Under the pieces are notes generated by a model that had not been told where the DNA came from, did no database searches, and saw nothing but the letters and a program-made list of their open reading frames with translations. From Actinomycetes bacterium (lineage in GTDB: Bacteria; Actinomycetota; Humimicrobiia; Humimicrobiales; Humimicrobiaceae): DNA of 8,638 bases. Below, one piece after another: positions 6,369 to 8,638 of the stretch; position 1 is the stretch's first letter; the number at the start of each line of letters is the position of its first letter. A program made the translations under genes and the position numbers. The stretch is from assembly GCA_030609215.1 (NCBI GenBank), contig JAUWCR010000044.1:1-8638 (forward strand), read 5' to 3'.

Positions 6369-7280
6369 TTATACCTCTAAATACCTTTTTAATGCAAAAG
6401 CACTGCTAATGATTCCAATTAGACCACCCACTGCTACCAACCCTAAATATATATAAAGTATAACATTATTGCTTCCTACTATAGCTAAATCTTTTATATG
6501 CATTGTATCAACTACAGCTCTTTCCCCCTTTATTAAGAAATAATTAGATAAAATAAATAAAAATATTACTGAGATTAAACTACCAACAAAGCCTTCGAAA
6601 AAGCCTTCGAACAAGAAAGGTATTCGAACAAACCAATTAGTTGCACCTACCAGTTTCATAACCTCAATTTCTTTTCTGCGGGCATGAATGGAAAGTCTGA
6701 TTGTATTAAAAATTAGGACTACTGTAGCTAAAAGTAGAACTGCAATTATTAAAAATGCTATAGTTCCTACTATTGCTACAATAGAAAAAAGCTTTTGCAC
6801 ATAGCTTTGTCCATAGATAACATCGTCTACGCCTTCAATATAATTACCATCTTTATCTATAAATCTAAGTGCTACAAGATCCACTTTTTCCGGGCTTTCC
6901 AATCTTAATTCAAAAGAAGCAGGAAGTGGATTACCCTGTATTTCTTTTAATATATCGCTGCCTTCATATTCCCCTTTAAAATTTTCAAGTGCTTGCTCTT
7001 TAGATATATATTTTACTTCACTAATTTCATCCCAGCTCTTTATTTCATTTTCCAGATATACTCTTAATTCATCAGTTATATTATCCTTTAAATATACTGC
7101 AACCTCAACCTGGCTTTTAATAGAGCCTAAAATTCCCTGTATGTCATAAACTATGACTAAAAAAAAGCCAACCATAAATAATGTAATAGCTACAGTTGTT
7201 ATGGCTGTGAAAAACATTAAAAAATTTCTTTTCAAATTAGAAAATGTTTCACCAAAAAAATATTTAGGTCTAAAAATCAA
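6369..7280 (-). CDS. ftsX: Cell-division ABC transporter-like permease FtsX
   Basis: FtsX is the membrane half of FtsEX, which transmits ATP hydrolysis by FtsE to a peptidoglycan hydrolase outside the cell. The 303-residue protein has the family layout: a short cytoplasmic start, TM1 at about 22-46, an extracellular domain at about 47-164, TM2 at 166-193, TM3 at 222-250, TM4 at 273-297, and a short tail. The conserved segment RKEIEVMKLVGATNWFVR at 202-219 follows TM2 and contacts FtsE in the family. The start is TTG at 7280, supported by GAGGAG (7296-7291) ten bases upstream. It overlaps the ftsE stop as TTGA, so translation should be coupled. The large outer loop is the expected docking site for the next gene's product. 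Confidence 0.96.
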   Translation of the reverse strand: MIFRPKYFFGETFSNLKRNFLMFFTAITTVAITLFMVGFFLVIVYDIQGILGSIKSQVEVAVYLKDNITDELRVYLENEIKSWDEISEVKYISKEQALENFKGEYEGSDILKEIQGNPLPASFELRLESPEKVDLVALRFIDKDGNYIEGVDDVIYGQSYVQKLFSIVAIVGTIAFLIIAVLLLATVVLIFNTIRLSIHARRKEIEVMKLVGATNWFVRIPFLFEGFFEGFVGSLISVIFLFILSNYFLIKGERAVVDTMHIKDLAIVGSNNVILYIYLGLVAVGGLIGIISSAFALKRYLEV

Positions 7281-7963
7281 ACCCCGTAAACTCCTCTCTT
7301 CTGGTCCCTTATAATCTCTCCCTCTTCAAGTTCTACGACTCTTCTCCTCATTGAATTCACAATACTTCTATCATGAGTAGCCATAGCTACAGTAGTTCCA
7401 ATTAAATTAATCCTTGAAAGAAGTTTCATTATCCCGTCAGAGGTAACCGGATCAATATTACCAGTAGGCTCATCTGCAAGTAGTATGGGGGGCCTATTAA
7501 CAAATGCTCTTGCAATGGATACTCTCTGCTGCTCACCTCCTGAAAGCTGGTGGGGGAAAGAATTCATTTTACTAAAAAGCCCTACAAGTTTTAAAACCTG
7601 AGGAACTTGAACCTTGATTACATACCCGGGCTTGCCTATAACTTCCAGTGCAAATGCTATGTTTTCAAACACCGTTTTATTTGGCAAAAGCTTAAAATCC
7701 TGAAAAATATAACCAATATTTCGCCTCAGCTGCGGTATTCTTGAAACCTTTAAGTTACAAATATTTCTCCCTGCAATAAATATATTTCCAGTAGTAACAC
7801 TAATCTCTTTTATGAGAAGCTTAATAAAAGTCGTTTTTCCAGAACCACTTGGCCCAACTAAAAATACAAACTCGCCCTTCTTTATAGTAAGATTTATATT
7901 CCTTAATGCTGCAGTATTATCTTCATAAACCTTGCTTACATTTCTAAATTCAATCATATTCAT
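7277..7963 (-). CDS. ftsE: Cell-division ATP-binding protein FtsE
   Basis: FtsE is the cytoplasmic ATPase of FtsEX. All ABC motifs are intact in 228 residues: Walker [10 protein letters not shown] at 37-45, Q-loop Gln88 in FQDFKLLP, signature LSGGEQQR at 140-147, Walker B ILLADEP at 160-166 with Glu165, D-loop GNID, and H-loop His197. The sequence FQDFKLLP is typical of FtsE rather than of LolD-type ATPases. The ATG at 7963 lacks a strong ribosome binding site (TTAGGC is about 12 bases away). An internal ATG two codons later, giving MIEF, is an equally plausible start. It follows prfB after 99 AT-rich bases and is coupled to ftsX by a four-base overlap. Arginine codons are almost all AGA/AGG (15 of 16), setting the host baseline. 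Confidence 0.97.
   Translation of the reverse strand: MNMIEFRNVSKVYEDNTAALRNINLTIKKGEFVFLVGPSGSGKTTFIKLLIKEISVTTGNIFIAGRNICNLKVSRIPQLRRNIGYIFQDFKLLPNKTVFENIAFALEVIGKPGYVIKVQVPQVLKLVGLFSKMNSFPHQLSGGEQQRVSIARAFVNRPPILLADEPTGNIDPVTSDGIMKLLSRINLIGTTVAMATHDRSIVNSMRRRVVELEEGEIIRDQKRGVYGV
7291..7296 (-). promoter_or_regulatory. Shine-Dalgarno that fixes the TTG start of ftsX
   Basis: Minus-strand GAGGAG lies inside the last codons of ftsE, ten bases before the TTG at 7280. No ATG or GTG sits at suitable spacing, so it supports the rare TTG initiation codon and the TTGA overlap with the ftsE stop. Confidence 0.75.
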
Positions 7964-8062
7964 TTTAAATTACTGCCTAACCTTATAATTTTTTATATAA
8001 AATACAAGATAGACATTTTTTAAATGATATTACCATAAAAACAAAATAGTGTTTACCCTTTA

Positions 8063-8638
8063 TTATCTTTTTTCAAGGAAACCTTTAATAAATATATCTA
8101 TATCCCCATTTAAAATTGATTGAACATCGCCAACTTCTATACCAGTCCTATGATCTTTTATTAATTGATAGGGCTGCAGGACATAACTGCGAATTTGATT
8201 TCCCCATCCAATCTCTTTTTTCTCTCCCCTTACCTTATTTATTTCCTTATCTTTCTTTTTTTGTTCTATTTCATAAAGCTTTGATTTTAAAATCTGCAGA
8301 GCAGTCTGTCTGTTTAAAATCTGGGAGCGCTCATTCTGGCACTGCACAACAATATTTGTTGGTATATGAGTTATCCTTACTGCAGAATCTGTAACATTAA
8401 CATGCTGACCTCCAGCACCACTTGATTTAAAAGTCTCAATTCTCAGATCCTCCTTATTTATTTCTACATCAATATCCTTTTCAAATAAAGGTATTACATC
8501 AACAGATGCAAAAGAGGTATGTCTTCTTTTTGAAGAATCAAATGGGGAGATCCTTACCAATCGGTGAATTCCTTTTTCAGACTTAAGGAGTCCATATGCA
8601 TTTTTTCCCTTTACTGTAAAAGTAACATTTTTTATACC
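8063..8638 (-). CDS. prfB: Peptide chain release factor 2 (C-terminal part, cut by window edge)
   Basis: RF2 recognises UGA and UAA stop codons and triggers peptide release. The frame is open from the right edge: 191 residues remain, beginning [20 protein letters not shown], so the N-terminal portion lies outside. The stop-recognition tripeptide SPF is visible in [16 protein letters not shown], identifying RF2 rather than RF1 (which has PxT). The GGQ catalytic loop follows in [17 protein letters not shown]. The C-terminal end is normal ([13 protein letters not shown]). A TTG codon at 8560 could be mistaken for a start, but it lies inside the conserved HRLVRIS segment. The programmed frameshift found early in many prfB genes would be off-window. 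It begins the prfB-ftsE-ftsX order common in Gram-positive bacteria. Confidence 0.98.
   Translation of the reverse strand, partial: GIKNVTFTVKGKNAYGLLKSEKGIHRLVRISPFDSSKRRHTSFASVDVIPLFEKDIDVEINKEDLRIETFKSSGAGGQHVNVTDSAVRITHIPTNIVVQCQNERSQILNRQTALQILKSKLYEIEQKKKDKEINKVRGEKKEIGWGNQIRSYVLQPYQLIKDHRTGIEVGDVQSILNGDIDIFIKGFLEKR

Noticed and set aside
6591..6614. 12-base tandem repeat in ftsX giving FEGF twice
   Set aside because: The protein aligns without length change to the usual FtsX segment after the KLVGAT motif, as recalled from other FtsX proteins, so it is not a recent insertion.
1..8638. CRISPR array, insertion sequence or integrase
   Set aside because: I looked for regularly spaced repeats, terminal inverted repeats and transposase or recombinase motifs on both strands and saw none.

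Overview
The window is AT-rich bacterial DNA with a conserved cell-division and ribosome-rescue block, all on the minus strand, reading from the right edge to about position 2898. An accessory toxin-antitoxin region lies to its left. The order prfB, ftsE, ftsX, M23 hydrolase, S41 protease, smpB, ssrA, together with Shine-Dalgarno starts and a LytM-type hydrolase beside FtsEX, fits a Gram-positive-type lineage: Clostridia-like Firmicutes or an AT-rich deep actinobacterial group. There is no 16S or ribosomal protein here, so the placement is an inference and I do not name a genus.

Conserved block (8638 to 2898, minus strand). It starts with the C-terminal part of release factor 2, cut by the right edge. 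FtsE and FtsX follow, overlapping by four bases. Next come a secreted coiled-coil murein hydrolase with an intact M23 active site, a membrane-anchored S41/PDZ processing protease, SmpB, and tmRNA (ssrA) with encoded CCA and a nine-codon tag frame (ANNKLALAA). FtsEX is expected to gate the hydrolase at the septum. SmpB and tmRNA rescue stalled ribosomes. The S41 protease could act on the hydrolase, on exported tagged proteins, or on both.

Accessory region (about 2830 to 1, left of the ssrA 3' end). An AbiE pair (AbiEi winged-helix antitoxin, AbiEii nucleotidyltransferase toxin) runs on the minus strand directly downstream of tmRNA. A VapBC pair (AbrB-fold antitoxin, PIN-domain RNase) faces it on the plus strand. 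The 3' end of ssrA is a well-known integration site, and abiEii uses arginine codons very differently from ftsE, so this side looks acquired. No integrase, transposase or duplicated ssrA end is visible in the window.

No clear GC-rich intrinsic terminator was found anywhere. The gaps at 1-260 and 931-1116 hold no recognisable gene. I see no evidence for a wholly new system. The most interesting points are the toxin cluster abutting ssrA, the codon contrast of abiEii, the apparently active FtsEX-linked hydrolase, and the ctpA-smpB-ssrA adjacency.
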